From positions 6,211,540 through 6,275,539 of the forward strand of contig NC_135569.1 of NCBI RefSeq assembly GCF_964340395.1: DNA of 64,000 bases, given 5' to 3'. Below are positions 14,037 to 25,491 of the stretch, piece by piece (positions within the stretch are counted from its first letter, which is position 1; each line of letters opens with the position of its first letter). This stretch comes from Glandiceps talaboti (Eukaryota; Hemichordata; Enteropneusta; Spengelidae). The translations under genes and the position numbers were made by a program. The notes beneath the pieces are model-generated. The model worked only from the letters and a program-made list of their open reading frames with translations, made no database searches and had not been told where the DNA came from.

Positions 14037-14711
14037 CTATTTTGTCTGTATTTTTAAAACTTCTAAAAAACCCATATGGTACGATTTGTGGTCACCATGA
14101 ATCTACAGTCACTTTTAACATAACATAACATAACATGTACCTGTTTTTTCCTTGGACAAATCTATTTTAGTTACACCTAGACAATAGCATGGGCAGCTTC
14201 ATATATATATATATATGATAAGCTCTGTACTTAGAGGTTTAGGACAGTTCGACCTTTCGTTTTTCATTGATTTGTTTCTAGTCACTCGGCAAAGTCTGGA
14301 GAAAACGAAAGGCCGTAATGCTTACAGAATATAACGTCCTCTACCTTTACCTTTGTAGTACTAGCTATAGGTGTAGAGTTATGAATATTCATTTATGCTA
14401 ATATAGTATATTCACACTTACTAAAATATTATTTTAATACTTTAGTTGGATGTTACTGGGAGTTATTCCTGGTAAAATAAAAAAAAAAGTTTTCAGGTCT
14501 TTTTGAAACAATTTGAAAGATTATCACATATTCATAATTTCAGCCGAAAAGCCCTAATTGAATAACATAAAATACGCTAACAATGACTTTTATAAATTAC
14601 GTTTTTATAAGATTTTCGTCTTTAAAAGAAAAAAAAACAGCTTCTGACACGTGAGTTCTAAGTCCTTCCACACCGGGCACTTTACATTTCTGCCGTCTGT
14701 ATTAGTTTACA

Positions 14712-15239
14712 TCAATACACATGCTGACAGATGGAACCCACACAACTAACGCTAACATAAGTAAACTGCTGCGGTGCGGTGTGGACGTCAAGGACAAGGC
14801 ACAAATACACACACATTTTTAAAAACAAATTTGAGTTTTCCCAAAATCGACTCAGTCGCTTAATGGTCCATGGTGATAATTTTGAAACTATGGATGCCTT
14901 TGTTGTACAACTGCATTCTATGTTATTTGTATTCATTTTTCTTTCATGTTGATTGATTTGGTAATTTTTGAATAATAATGTACGCATGCGTACGTACCAT
15001 CTACCTTGTATATTAACAAAGTCTATTTTAAATGTACGGAACCGTTCTCTTGTATTGTATGACCGGAAACGAATACCAGTAATCAAGACCACTCTTCTGC
15101 AGCCTTCAAATTTTGCTGGTTCACTGCAAACGTTTCCACAAAAATAGATTATAAACAATTGCAAGTAAGTTAAAATGTTCATCGTGGTCTGTAAATCTAC
15201 CAGCGTTTCTAGTATTATTGAAAATGGTTTATTTCTCAT
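14712..15239 (-). CDS. Unrecognised 175-codon open frame
   Basis: This is the longest open frame in the window that is not made of simple repeats. It begins at an ATG; about 25 residues in there is a hydrophobic stretch (LTYLQLFIIYFCGNVC) and ten or so cysteines are spread along the chain. A basic central part contains RFRSYNTRERFRTFKIDF. I recognise no domain. Length argues mildly for coding; the AT-biased composition argues for chance. It sits inside intron 1 on the opposite strand. Confidence 0.2.
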   Translation of the reverse strand: MRNKPFSIILETLVDLQTTMNILTYLQLFIIYFCGNVCSEPAKFEGCRRVVLITGIRFRSYNTRERFRTFKIDFVNIQGRWYVRMRTLLFKNYQINQHERKMNTNNIECSCTTKASIVSKLSPWTIKRLSRFWENSNLFLKMCVYLCLVLDVHTAPQQFTYVSVSCVGSICQHVY

Positions 15240-16360
15240 GCATGGAAGTAAGCTTGTTTGCTAACATACGATGAACAATTTGCATATCTGTTTTATTTAA
15301 ATTTTAAATAAACAGGGAATATTATTAAAGATTAAAAAGTCAGAAATTGTAGGCGGATATTCATTTCTAAGACAGATCACAACTTTACGTCTATAATGCA
15401 AAATCCATATCAAGTTTCTGCTTTACAGGTGACAAAACTTCAACAATGAAATACACATGAATTTAGATATTGAATATGTGTTTTATGTTGTAAATGCTTC
15501 CGTTTAATATTCGATGCAAATCTGAAGTTGGAAGTTGCATTCAAGCCACAAACAAAACTGTCATTCGACAATCAACAATTGTACCAGATTATTTACTATC
15601 CACAGGCCCTTTCCTGAACGTAATTTTGTGTACATCCTGTTGAAAAGGATACATAGTCTTCAATTCCACCCTTACAGTTTAAAATAAAAGACATGCAACA
15701 ACAGATGGTACATTGATACGACAGGTCGTACTGCGGAAGAAGAGAGTACCGCCAATATTTCTGAATGACGAGTATTATCACAGTTCGATATATGAATAAT
15801 GACACGCAGGTGTGCCGATAAGGCATTTCCGTTGTGTGTGAATGTACTCAATTCAAATTATAATTAATTGTAACAAAATTGTATCATTCTCATTTCCGAA
15901 CTAGCCGAAAAGAATGTCTTTCAGCTAAAAAGCTTCTTGGATTGCCGGATACGGAATTTGAGAAGGGAACAGTAGTAATTTTCTACGGTGTGCGCTGCGC
16001 ACTTTTGATTAAAAGTAGTATACTGTACGTTGTGGGATACAGAGATCGTCAGGAGTGACGTACAAAGTATGGTAGGATGTGTTTTAGACATATAACTATC
16101 GATCTAAAATATCAGCGTTGCCATGGGTTTTGGTTATTTTTAATAATTTGCTAAACATATTACAACTAAACAATTGTGGACTTTTACTGCCTAAAAATTT
16201 GATTTGAAACTGTAATGTCTTCCTCACCTACTACAGATTAAGACTCCAATAGTATACTATAAGTTGAAATGACAGTTATAATTAACGGAAGAGACGGACG
16301 CCCTTATGGGTATATAATTTGCAATATACGTCAATTGAGAAATATGTAATCAGAGAATAG

Positions 16361-16416
16361 TCACGTGATATCAATATGACGTCATTTGAGAACACGTGAT
16401 AAAAAGCATGACGTAA
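16361..16416. promoter_or_regulatory. Cluster of CRE and CACGTG sites before exon 2
   Basis: Within 56 bases lie TCACGTGA (16361), TGACGTCA (16377), CACGTG (16393) and TGACGTAA (16409). The full CRE binds CREB/ATF bZIP proteins and CACGTG binds USF/MITF-type bHLH proteins. It lies about 600 bases before exon 2 and could be an intronic enhancer. Sites are seen; function is inferred. Confidence 0.4.
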
Positions 16417-16514
16417 TCACCGTGCGTCTTCTAGTCGCCGATGTCAAAGCTATATTTAGTGTAATTGTTATTATTTATGAAAATTTAATTAGTTACGTTT
16501 TTCTGTGAGAGAGC

Positions 16515-16535
16515 GTCTTAGAGAGAGAGAGAGAG

Positions 16536-16566
<31 letters not shown>

Positions 16567-16688
16567 CAGACGGACAGACAGACAGACAGACATACAGATA
16601 GACAGAGACAGAGGCAGAGACAGAGACAGAGAGAGAGACAGAGAGATAGAGAGACAGACAGAGAGACAGACAGACAGACAGAGAGAGT
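16515..16688. repeat. (GA)n / (GACA)n purine-rich tract
   Basis: Mixed GA, GATA and GACA repeats about 320 bases before exon 2. Homopurine-biased. Confidence 0.95.
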
Positions 16689-17007
16689 TCATACACCCTG
16701 ATAATGAGAATGGCACACAGTGGTCAAAGAGAGTTTACATAGCATCAGATATTTTTTTCTCGTTACTCATCGATTATATTTTTGACTTTATCTAAAAGAA
16801 ATGACGTGATTAATTAATCCCACTAGGGCAATTGAACAATTCACAAATCGTGCTACTGTTCCGTGACAAGCAATCTCTGTTCGTGATGTCCCTTGTGTTG
16901 ACTGAATCAACTTATGTGTATCAGAAATCAGAGTGCCAGTGTCGGTATTGTGAAACAGCGCCCTCACATCACTAACCTGAGCAATACTTTCTTTTTTTTG
17001 TTTACAG

Positions 17008-17101
17008 ATTTTAAAAGAAATCTTCAGACAAGTGGTCACAAAATATTTAAAACCATCAGGGAAAGTCTTAGCAGGTGATAAACTGTATCCAGCAAAGAGG
17101 G
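17008..17101 (+). CDS. Somatostatin-type neuropeptide precursor, exon 2 (helical propeptide and Lys-Arg site)
   Basis: The acceptor (TTTCTTTTTTTTGTTTACAG) and donor (G|GTAAGT) are both strong. The 94 bases read in phase 0 give residues 52-82 plus the first base of codon 83. The start, ILKEIFRQVVTKYLK, is an amphipathic helix. The middle contains KPSGKVLAGDKLYP. The end is AKR followed by G, a dibasic prohormone-convertase site placed exactly at the splice junction. Reading past the donor meets TGA within three codons, as expected for a true exon end. Somatostatin precursors commonly carry a helical propeptide segment of this sort between the signal peptide and the hormone. Linkage to exon 1 is inferred from phase, strand and the absence of a better partner. 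The antisense frame over this exon is a shadow. Confidence 0.75.
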
Positions 17102-17382
17102 GTAAGTGATGACATTTCACTTCGCATTTTCGTCCACTATCTTGCAACGAATTCTACTAAAGACTGGTTTCACATCGCTGTAGTCTATCTGGTATTACAT
17201 TGTTGTTTCATCTCAGGATTATCTAAATAACGCACTTATCCGATTCAACACATAAAATATAGAAGTCGAATCCAGAATTTGAGTTCACTTTTCAAAAAAT
17301 AACATAACATATTGATACTAGCATTCAATAAACAATCAAGTGGGAGAATCTTAAACGCCATTTCTTATATCCGACCCTGCCT

Positions 17383-17688
17383 TTATAAAGAACACGGAAT
17401 TGCTTGAGAATCGGACCACATTGAGTTACTGTGTTGTGCATGTCCGCTATCTAGAGTTGAAAGATGATTTATGCTCTGCCATGTACCAGTACTTAATAGT
17501 CGTAGAGAAATCGCAGGCAATTTTAGTGCCAGGAACAGGTAAAAAATAATGGCCATGACATTGACAGACAGTTTGATAGCTTTCCTGAAAACACCCTTTC
17601 GTTCGACTTTTCGGCTCTCGCAGAATTCCAAACGTTCTGAGGACGTAGCATCATCAAATTTGACACGAGATATATCTAGCGCCCTCAT
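17383..17688 (-). CDS. Unrecognised frame resembling the N-terminus of a type II membrane protein
   Basis: A 101-codon frame from the first ATG after an in-frame stop. Residues 1-41 are hydrophilic with many charged residues (for example SERLEFCESRKVERKG). Residues about 42-66 form one hydrophobic segment, VNVMAIIFYLFLALKLPAI, preceded by positive charges. Residues 67-101 are polar. That layout fits a single-pass type II protein such as the start of a Golgi glycosyl- or sulfotransferase, but no catalytic motif is present, so this is only a shape match. Codon choice is more mixed than in surrounding AT-rich DNA. It lies antisense inside intron 2 of the somatostatin-type gene. It could be a first exon, a truncated retrocopy, or a chance frame. 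Confidence 0.3.
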   Translation of the reverse strand: MRALDISRVKFDDATSSERLEFCESRKVERKGVFRKAIKLSVNVMAIIFYLFLALKLPAISLRLLSTGTWQSINHLSTLDSGHAQHSNSMWSDSQAIPCSL

Positions 17689-17928
17689 ACATGGCCATGA
17701 TCAAACATCTCTCCATGAAGTCCGATCATATAAGTAAGGTGTACAAAGAACCACATAATTAAAGACTCTGTACAATGAATACAAGCTTCACTTGAGTCTC
17801 TTACCAGTTAATTGCATGTGTTATGAGACAACAAAATACAACCCATCATCCCATACCAAATAATAGCATCACATAATTCTATTTTTCATATTCAAACAAA
17901 TGCCCGATATATAACTACCACCATTAAT

Positions 17929-18031
<103 letters not shown>

Positions 18032-19492
18032 CTGCAGACGTTTCGACAAAATAAATATAATGATGTTCTGAACTCAAGAGGGCGCAAGCCAAAAATCAAT
18101 CAAACTTGCGACTGTCAACAAGGGGTAGACAAGATAGTGATTATGTCCTTCTGGTGTTAACGTTAGCAAACAATGATTATTGCAAACAAAGTGTAAATCT
18201 ATCTTTAAAAAAACACACGAATAAAATGAAGTAGTGTAGGACGTTAAGAATGGAGAGGACGTTAGCAGTCAGTGAATCTACGAATAAAGTGCTAAGGATA
18301 TGGATATGCACTGTCTTTCTTATTCTTACATGTCAACAAACCCGCCATCACATATTTGGTCAGCCTCAAGCGTAAGGTTAGAGATGAAGAAGTTACTTCC
18401 AGCAAAGAATTGAGAATGATTTTGCTAATTTAGTTCTCGGATAGAAACTAGTCTGTTATGACCCTCCCCTCACGTACACACGATCGTGCGAGGTTGCACA
18501 TTTTGTTCACTAAGGTGGGTGCATATATAGAGCGCCACATGTGTAAGTCTGAGTAAGCGATATACTTCATCTACGTAGGCGATTTTATCGATGAGTTCAT
18601 ATCATGACGTCAGCATTTCCATGATGCATTCTATAAAATTACATCGAAATACTGGAAGTCTTTTGCTACCTTATTCGTTTAATCACACTTGCTATCAATA
18701 ATATACATAAAAAACTTGTTTTTTGGTTCTCATTTTGTCAACTTACGACTTCTAGTTCTTCTATCAGCGCTACCAATGTGGTCAGAATCTAATTCAATTA
18801 AGTTAGCAAATGATCTTGAATCGCGATAGCGACGGTATATACACAGTGACAATAGTAATCAACCTTTAGCCTATCTTAGGAACTCACTTCTCGAACTGAT
18901 TACAATTAATTTGGAGGGGGGGGGGGAGGTTAACGGAGAAAAGCGAAGTAATATATGGGTACACATTCGCCCTGAATGTGAAATTTTCACGTGGTGTGAA
19001 CGTAATGACGAAGCGGTAGCGACGACGATATACCCATAGCATTATATTATAATGTTACTCCTTATAATATTGAGAAGCTTTATAAAATTGAGATAAATCT
19101 CATTAACGTGGCACAAACTGCGTTTACGAGCTTTTTATCAAAAGTTACTTGACTTTGAGAGTAGATATTTACATTTGATGTGAAGCCACAGTCCATAGAC
19201 CTTCACTTTTGCATATCTTGGCTTTTAAACCAATCAAAGTACGCACATCTTATCAAACGTTATGAGTACAATAAGGGGCGAACTTAACAGTTAAAAAAAC
19301 CTAAATTCTTATACCTTAGGGTGGTGGGGGAGGAGGGTGGAGCCATTTTAGTTCTTATCCTACAAATCTATAATGTACCCCTGAATACAAATATTTCTTA
19401 AAAAGGTCAAACTGAGAAATGGAAGAATTTTCACCGCATGTAAAAGCATGGCACTGAAATACAGTAAAGTATCAATAAAAGAATTACTCTTT

Positions 19493-19690
19493 ACTAACTA
19501 CATACTGGCTTTATATTCATATAGTACTACATACTACTACATACTGGCTTTGTATTCATAGCACGACGTACTACTACATACTGGCTTTGTATTCACACCA
19601 CTATATACTACTACATACTGGCTTTGTATTCATAGCACTACGTACTACTACATACTGGCTTTGTATTCATAGCACAACATACTACTATAC
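19493..19690 (+). repeat. Minisatellite, about 37-bp unit, five copies
   Basis: CATACTGGCTTTRTATTCA starts at 19501, 19540, 19577, 19614 and 19651 (spacings 39, 37, 37, 37), separated by TAGCACKACGTACTACTA-like linkers. The last copy fades at about 19690. Confidence 0.85.
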
Positions 19691-20410
19691 AGATTTGAAA
19701 TTAACTGTCTGAAAGCATTAAATTTTCAATTTTGGCCAATTTAGTTAGGGGGGGGGGATCTGCGGCTTAAACATAAGAATTCAGTTTTTCTCCTACATTG
19801 AACTATTCGATCTCGCCCCTAACGCTTCGTGTTGTTGCCATTTGTCAAAACTATATATGTGTTTTATTTTGATGGATAGTTATGAATTTAAGTTACTAGG
19901 AATGTTTTAACATAATGAATCTCTTAACACAAACATTTTAACCATGCAGAATAAATAAAAAAAAATTAAAGACCCGTGAAAGAATTAGAGTGAATGTCCG
20001 CTCAAGTATGCATTGTAAAATGAAACTGATAAACGTGAATTCTGAGAACTACTTCACGAACAGAGACCGTACACGAATTAATAGATATATGTCCTCATTT
20101 CAATATTAATAAAAGGAAGGGTTTTCTTTTTCATCATAAGTGATATTTGAAATTGATCAATCACAAATGTAGAAGTGAAGATAGTGATCTTCTAAGAATC
20201 AACGCGTCCATCAGTTTGGATTCTATAAAACAGACGCCTTCATACACATCACTCAAGTATTCAGATTTATCTCTCCAAAAGGATGAATCTATTCAATCCT
20301 ATCATTTTGCTACATTAAAGTAACATGCAATAAATAAAACTGAGATGGGTAAAAGACACTAATACGATTCAATTATTAATAAATGGTAGCCAATGCTCTT
20401 GTACATCATT

Positions 20411-20665
20411 TCATTTATGGTTTAAGAATAACGTTTTATGAAGGTATCGACAATTGTGAATACTGGAAAACTCAAGGAGATCTAGTTCCATTGTTGTGCC
20501 ATATTTCCAAATTGCAAGGACACCACGACTTTCAGAGAAAATGAAAGTCTTCCACTGATACACTTTAAGTAAATATGAAAGGATGAAGTAAACTGTTTCT
20601 GCATAGACGTTGGACAGAAGTCCATAATCATGTTGTTTTAGGCCACACTGACTTCGTAATCTCAC
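20411..20665 (-). CDS. Coding-like minus-strand island, lower part
   Basis: An 84-codon frame without an ATG at its start and with mixed codon usage. It includes YAETVYFILSYLLKVYQWKT and LDLLEFSSIHNC. Together with two further minus-strand open stretches upstream of it (20788-21051 and about 21090-21190) it could be the remains of a minus-strand gene or retroelement. No domain recognised. Confidence 0.18.
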   Translation of the reverse strand: MRLRSQCGLKQHDYGLLSNVYAETVYFILSYLLKVYQWKTFIFSESRGVLAIWKYGTTMELDLLEFSSIHNCRYLHKTLFLNHK

Positions 20666-21529
20666 CTTTTGGATGCGCGTGTGTCATGAGTGGATTGAAT
20701 CACCAAAGGATAAAAATTCATTTACTTATTTTTCATTATTATCATTTATTTAAAGAGCCTGATCCAGTTGTCGAAAGGCAAGCTTCTCTAGGGCCCTCTG
20801 AAAGAATACAGTGAACCAGAGATGCTATATTTAAAATACAAAAATATATAGTATAAGGACATACAATAACCAGCAAAAGTGACTAAATGTTTGTCGTAAA
20901 ATGTTGGTGATAGCCGCTTTAAGAAAAAAGACAAAGATATGACCACTAGCCTCAACAAGGAAAACGAGAATTTCAGAATAGCGACCTCTACGTATGGCTT
21001 TATCAGAGAGAACCGTGGTCTTGCCTTAGTTCCAGTACTTGTTAACAACAAGAAAGACTATACTTCAAGAGAAAATCATATTCATATCTAATCCCCAGTC
21101 GTCCGATTCATAAACTCGTGCCTCGGGGTCCCACGCAACGAAAACCTTGCCCGTAACTTGGGACGCTTAATCAAACTTTATTTCTGGGAAGAAATGTACA
21201 TGATTTACGAAAGACATTTTCCTCCAAGTGAACACTGGCGCCATGCAAATGAGACAAATTCAACATCGTGGTCAGAACAAGGAATAGCTAAGAACTTATT
21301 TTAGTGATTGTGACTCGACACAATGCACTGTATTTGTAAAAAAAGAAAAGAAAATACTGCGGCTTTAAACACACTCAGACACAATCATTGTAACCAATGG
21401 CAACTTCTCGAAGAAGCAAACAATACATGCAGACATAATCATTGATGAAATTTCAGTATTGATAATGCTATGCGCGCCATACGAAAAATATGTTGTACAG
21501 TACAACTCATTACTACTAAACCAGAGTGA

Positions 21530-21850
21530 CTATAGGGTTTCAATTAGGAGACACGATGTTTGTTATGTCTCACACAACGTTTTTTTTGTCACAAATTACA
21601 TAAAGCAAAAGACAGTCACTGATATGGCGCATGAAAATGACATGTTACATTTTACCTCACTTAGAACCACACGTAAAGGCTTTGTATTTGAATCTTCCCT
21701 GTTTCATCGAAGGTGATGTTGATTTCTGTTCACAGTGAGATGAAAAGTAGCAATTTTTTTATATGTTTACGCTACCAGTGTGTGTATTTTGTTTGATGTA
21801 AATTGTAACAAAAAAGTGCGTGGGCGTAAAATAAAAAACTGTGTCGCTAT
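21530..21850 (+). repeat. Dispersed repeat family C, copy 1
   Basis: Shares an ordered series of matches with 61465-61680: ATGT-CTCACACAA-G-TTTTT near the start, a CACTGAT segment, GATGTTGATTTCTGTTCACAG versus GATGTTCTTGTGATTCCACAG, and TGTAAATTGTAACAAAAAAG versus TGTAATTTGTAACAAAAAAC followed by GGGMGTAAAA. No ends or coding region defined. Confidence 0.4.
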
Positions 21851-22571
21851 AGTTGCTCTGGTTCTGTAGTAACGGCTCATCATTGTTGTTAACTCATATT
21901 AAACAATGTCTAAAAGTTGGAAAACGTACTCTTTTAAGGTCATATTTACTCGACAATTCCTAACACACGCCAACTATATAACTATTTTCTACCTAGTATA
22001 TAAAGCTCTCAGTTTACACTGTGTAATTCCCCCTAAAAACCTATGTTGATTGTTATCTTTCAACAGCATATGTACATAATATGCAGTGATTAGGATGACA
22101 TGGCCTCTATACATGTAATTATCTAAAGTGAAATTGTTTCCTAAGTTATCAATTATTTGTTATAGATTCCTAAATATTCCCTTATAACTATTACAAGTTT
22201 CTTTCTTCTCAATTTTATGTCAATCGTATATATTTTAGTTTGATAAATTGGATTTTTAGAAATATGTTTGACTTGAGACGCTTTCAAGCAAGTCTCTTTG
22301 TTGATTTGAAGTATTCAAGGCATTGAGAAGATTGTTGCACATTGCCCTCCAGTAAAAATGAAAATGTTGATAAAATAAACTGGTTTGGAAAGTCATTTCA
22401 GCTTTCGACATCTTAACAGCCAGATTCAACACAGATATCTTTGCTAGTTCCCCTCGAAATATAAATTATGTTTGAAATTTATGTATATTTGAATGGTTTC
22501 TATGACAACGGTGTTCATATTAATACTGTGGAAGACTACGACCTGGTAATAATATTATTATCGTATGTGGC

Positions 22572-22934
22572 TTTAAACTTGCATTAGTTTTAACTTGAGT
22601 ATTTCTTTTCGATCAATCAATCAACAATGTATTGAATGGAAATTGTTAAATTGCTAATAATTAGACACTAAATATGTTGATTAGAGGGTAATTATATCCA
22701 TTAAGAGTACAGAAACAGGATGAACCGTGAATGCATTGTACTTCCGGTTTTAGAATGCGTACCCCAAAATCAGTTTGATTGCAATATTTTGCACCATACT
22801 ATGAATACATCTACAGAAACATATTCACCCACAGGTGACACAATACGATTCAGACTATGCGATATTACATGAGTCGTTATATCGAACGAAGTAGTTGCAG
22901 AAAACGTTCCACTTGCAGCTAGTACAACTTTAAA
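22572..22934 (+). mobile_element. TIR element family A, degenerate copy 3
   Basis: The left end TTAAACTTGCATTAGTTTTA and right end CTAGTACAACTTTAA are mutated versions of the family ends. The interior shares GCTAATAATTAGACACTAAA, a TGTTGATTAGA segment and GCGATATTAC with copy 2. Confidence 0.45.
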
Positions 22935-24455
22935 GACCTAGTTTTTGAGAGTTTGAAATGATGACGTATTCTTTATGGTATTTATTTCCTGATAATCTTT
23001 CTTAAGGATCGGACGTGGAAACCATAACAGTGTGGGAGATAGTTAATGGAAGTTTTATGTGCAAAGAGGAAAAGAACGTAAACTTTATCAGTCAATAAAA
23101 CAATCAATATATCTTGCTCACACGACTAATACAATTTCGTATCTAACAATCTTATCGAACTTTGTAACAGAAAAAAAAATTGAGATTGCTAAAATTTTAC
23201 ACAATCATAATTGGTATATTGCTTTGATAAATTTTAGAGTTGATTGCATCAACATACCCTTTTATCATTTTTAAGTTTGTGAAGTATTGTGGCGATAAAT
23301 CTACCCCTGGTCTGTTTTCACAGACTCCTCCCCATTTTGCAGTGCTGTCATCAGTCACTTCCTTCGAGATAGATGATGATAGTCGATTTTCCGATTCGAA
23401 GATGTGTGGGACGATGTGGCTTATGTAATTACGTTTAGGCTGTTGTCTTTATTACATTTGAAATAACATTTGTATAGTGAAATGATGGAAAGACAAGTTG
23501 AACTTTAGTAATGAGTATAGATTAACTGAACAGAGACTAGATTCAATCGATTGTAGATGGGAATTACGGGTAGGTTCAAGCTACAGTCAGACGACAACCA
23601 TCCTGTTTAGCGCGCATGCACCCCACCCCCGTCCTGCATGTACAGAATTGATGTTGAAGAGGAAGACGCGTGATACATCTTAGAACCAGTAACAGGTATA
23701 TTTCAATGACAACTGTTCAAAGTCACAGTACAATGGAAATTTCTATAAGTTTGGTTCAACGCTATCATCTATTAAGTTTTCAAAAAAATGTTCGTCAATG
23801 CCACTATTCAAGAAACGACAATCATCATTGTGGAAACGTTTGAAATTGTTTAACGTCTGGAGAAGAAGAACAATGTTTTGTCAAGGATCTATGTCGTACT
23901 AAACTGATTACATCATGGTCATCGTCACAAAGGCAAAAACTGTAATTGTCAAATGACGTCACTTTCACCTCTTTCGATTAATTCAATTCAAAGATAAAAA
24001 CAGCTTTTCACGTTGTGATTATATAACTAAATTTAATTCGTATGCGTATAATTCTTGAGTTTTACAAGACAACCTTCTACAGATGAAGTTGAAGACATTT
24101 TATAAAGAATTTGCGTATGTTTTGTTACAAATGATTGTGACTATATTGAATGGGGTATCAAATTAAGTCCCAATACAAGTAAGTGTGTTTATAATTGCTA
24201 ATATTCAATAACCTATTAAGCCCATACGAGAGCTAATACATATACACAGATATAATTGGGGGAAAGGGAAAGAAAGGAGAAACGTGTGGGAGTCAAACTC
24301 AAATTTCCCTGTAGACTGTCAATGACGTTTTATATCTGTGACTATGTTAGCACTGGATGTAACGACCAGCTTGCCATTGCAGCCATTCAAACTGGATAAT
24401 TTGGTGACACCACAAAGAACCATTATCAGAATATTTGTATGTACGTACGTGTATA

Positions 24456-24591
24456 AATGTATGTATGTATGTATGTATGTATGTATGTATGTATGTATGT
24501 ATGTATGTATGTATGTATGTATGTATGTATGTATGTATGTATGTATGTATGTATGTATGTATGTACATACATCGTCTGCCTGCCTGCATGC

Positions 24592-24660
<69 letters not shown>
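24456..24660. repeat. (ATGT)n followed by (CTGT)n
   Basis: ATGT to about 24563, a short bridge (CATCGTCTGCCTGCCTGCA), then CTGT to 24657. Repeat-derived frames on both strands. Confidence 0.95.
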
Positions 24661-24661
<1 letters not shown>

Positions 24662-24932
24662 GGTTCACATAATATTAGCACTATCAATTTCACTTTATAT
24701 TTCAATGAAATCATTTCACATTGTGACCAATCACCTTATAGGGATATTTTGAAGTAGTATATTATCTTCTTGATGTAACTTATAGTACAATAACAAGCTG
24801 GTAGGTAGAACAAGCGTTAGTATAGTATACAATCTAGCAACGTAGACGGGTTATGAGCTAACACGTCAACTGGTAGATTCCGTTTCGTGCGTCGTACCTC
24901 TGTGTTATGTACTTCTGTTTCCACTTTCCCCT

Positions 24933-25050
<118 letters not shown>

Positions 25051-25130
25051 CAACAGACAACGTATGTGTAAAGAACTTCTATCACTTTTATCACAGTTTC
25101 ACCTGTTTGTGGAAGTCTAGAATCACACTA

Positions 25131-25491
25131 AAGCTGCACTAGCCGTAACTTGAGTAACCTATCTACAATATATTAATTGTAAAAACAAATATACTTTGTA
25201 CATTTTAATTGGAAGTCGATTGTAGCTATAAGTAGTACGTTAACCGGTTGAAATCGTGATAATGCTGGTGGCGCTGATTTTGGATATGGACTCCCTCCCC
25301 TCAACTCCCCCCCCCCCACCCACACATTTGTATCGGATCTTTAGTATCATAATGTGGACAGAAACAGAAATACGCGTACCCGCAGGTTATTCAATCTTGC
25401 CCAGTGTATACAATATTACGAATAGGTCATATTTAATAGAGTAGTTTAAACAATTCTAACATCTTAGAGCAGTTTAAAACTAGTGCAGCTT
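25131..25491 (+). mobile_element. TIR element family A, complete copy 1
   Basis: 361 bases bounded by AAGCTGCACTAG and its exact inverted copy CTAGTGCAGCTT. The inner ends continue as imperfect repeats. No coding capacity. The interior near the right end (TTCAATCTTGCCCAGTGTAT) matches copy 2. Size, terminal inverted repeats and lack of genes fit a MITE mobilised by a transposase encoded elsewhere. Confidence 0.6.

Noticed and set aside
16788-17147. 119-codon minus-strand frame
   Set aside because: Antisense to exon 2 of the somatostatin-type gene; the plus strand has the splice sites and the peptide signature.
17217-17232. Nearest acceptor after exon 2 (TCTCAG at 17211), which would end the precursor as GLSK
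   Set aside because: It gives a 115-base intron and no peptide hormone; the phase-matched exon at 29576 gives a complete FWK ring and stop.
18765-18830. Alternative phase-1 exon reading LPMWSESNSIKLANDLES
   Set aside because: Weak context and no cysteines or amidation site; clearly inferior to exon 3 at 29576.
23342-23428. Phase-1-compatible exon reading VLSSVTSFEIDDDSRF to a stop
   Set aside because: Plausible acceptor, but the peptide has a single cysteine and no hormone-like motif; probably chance.
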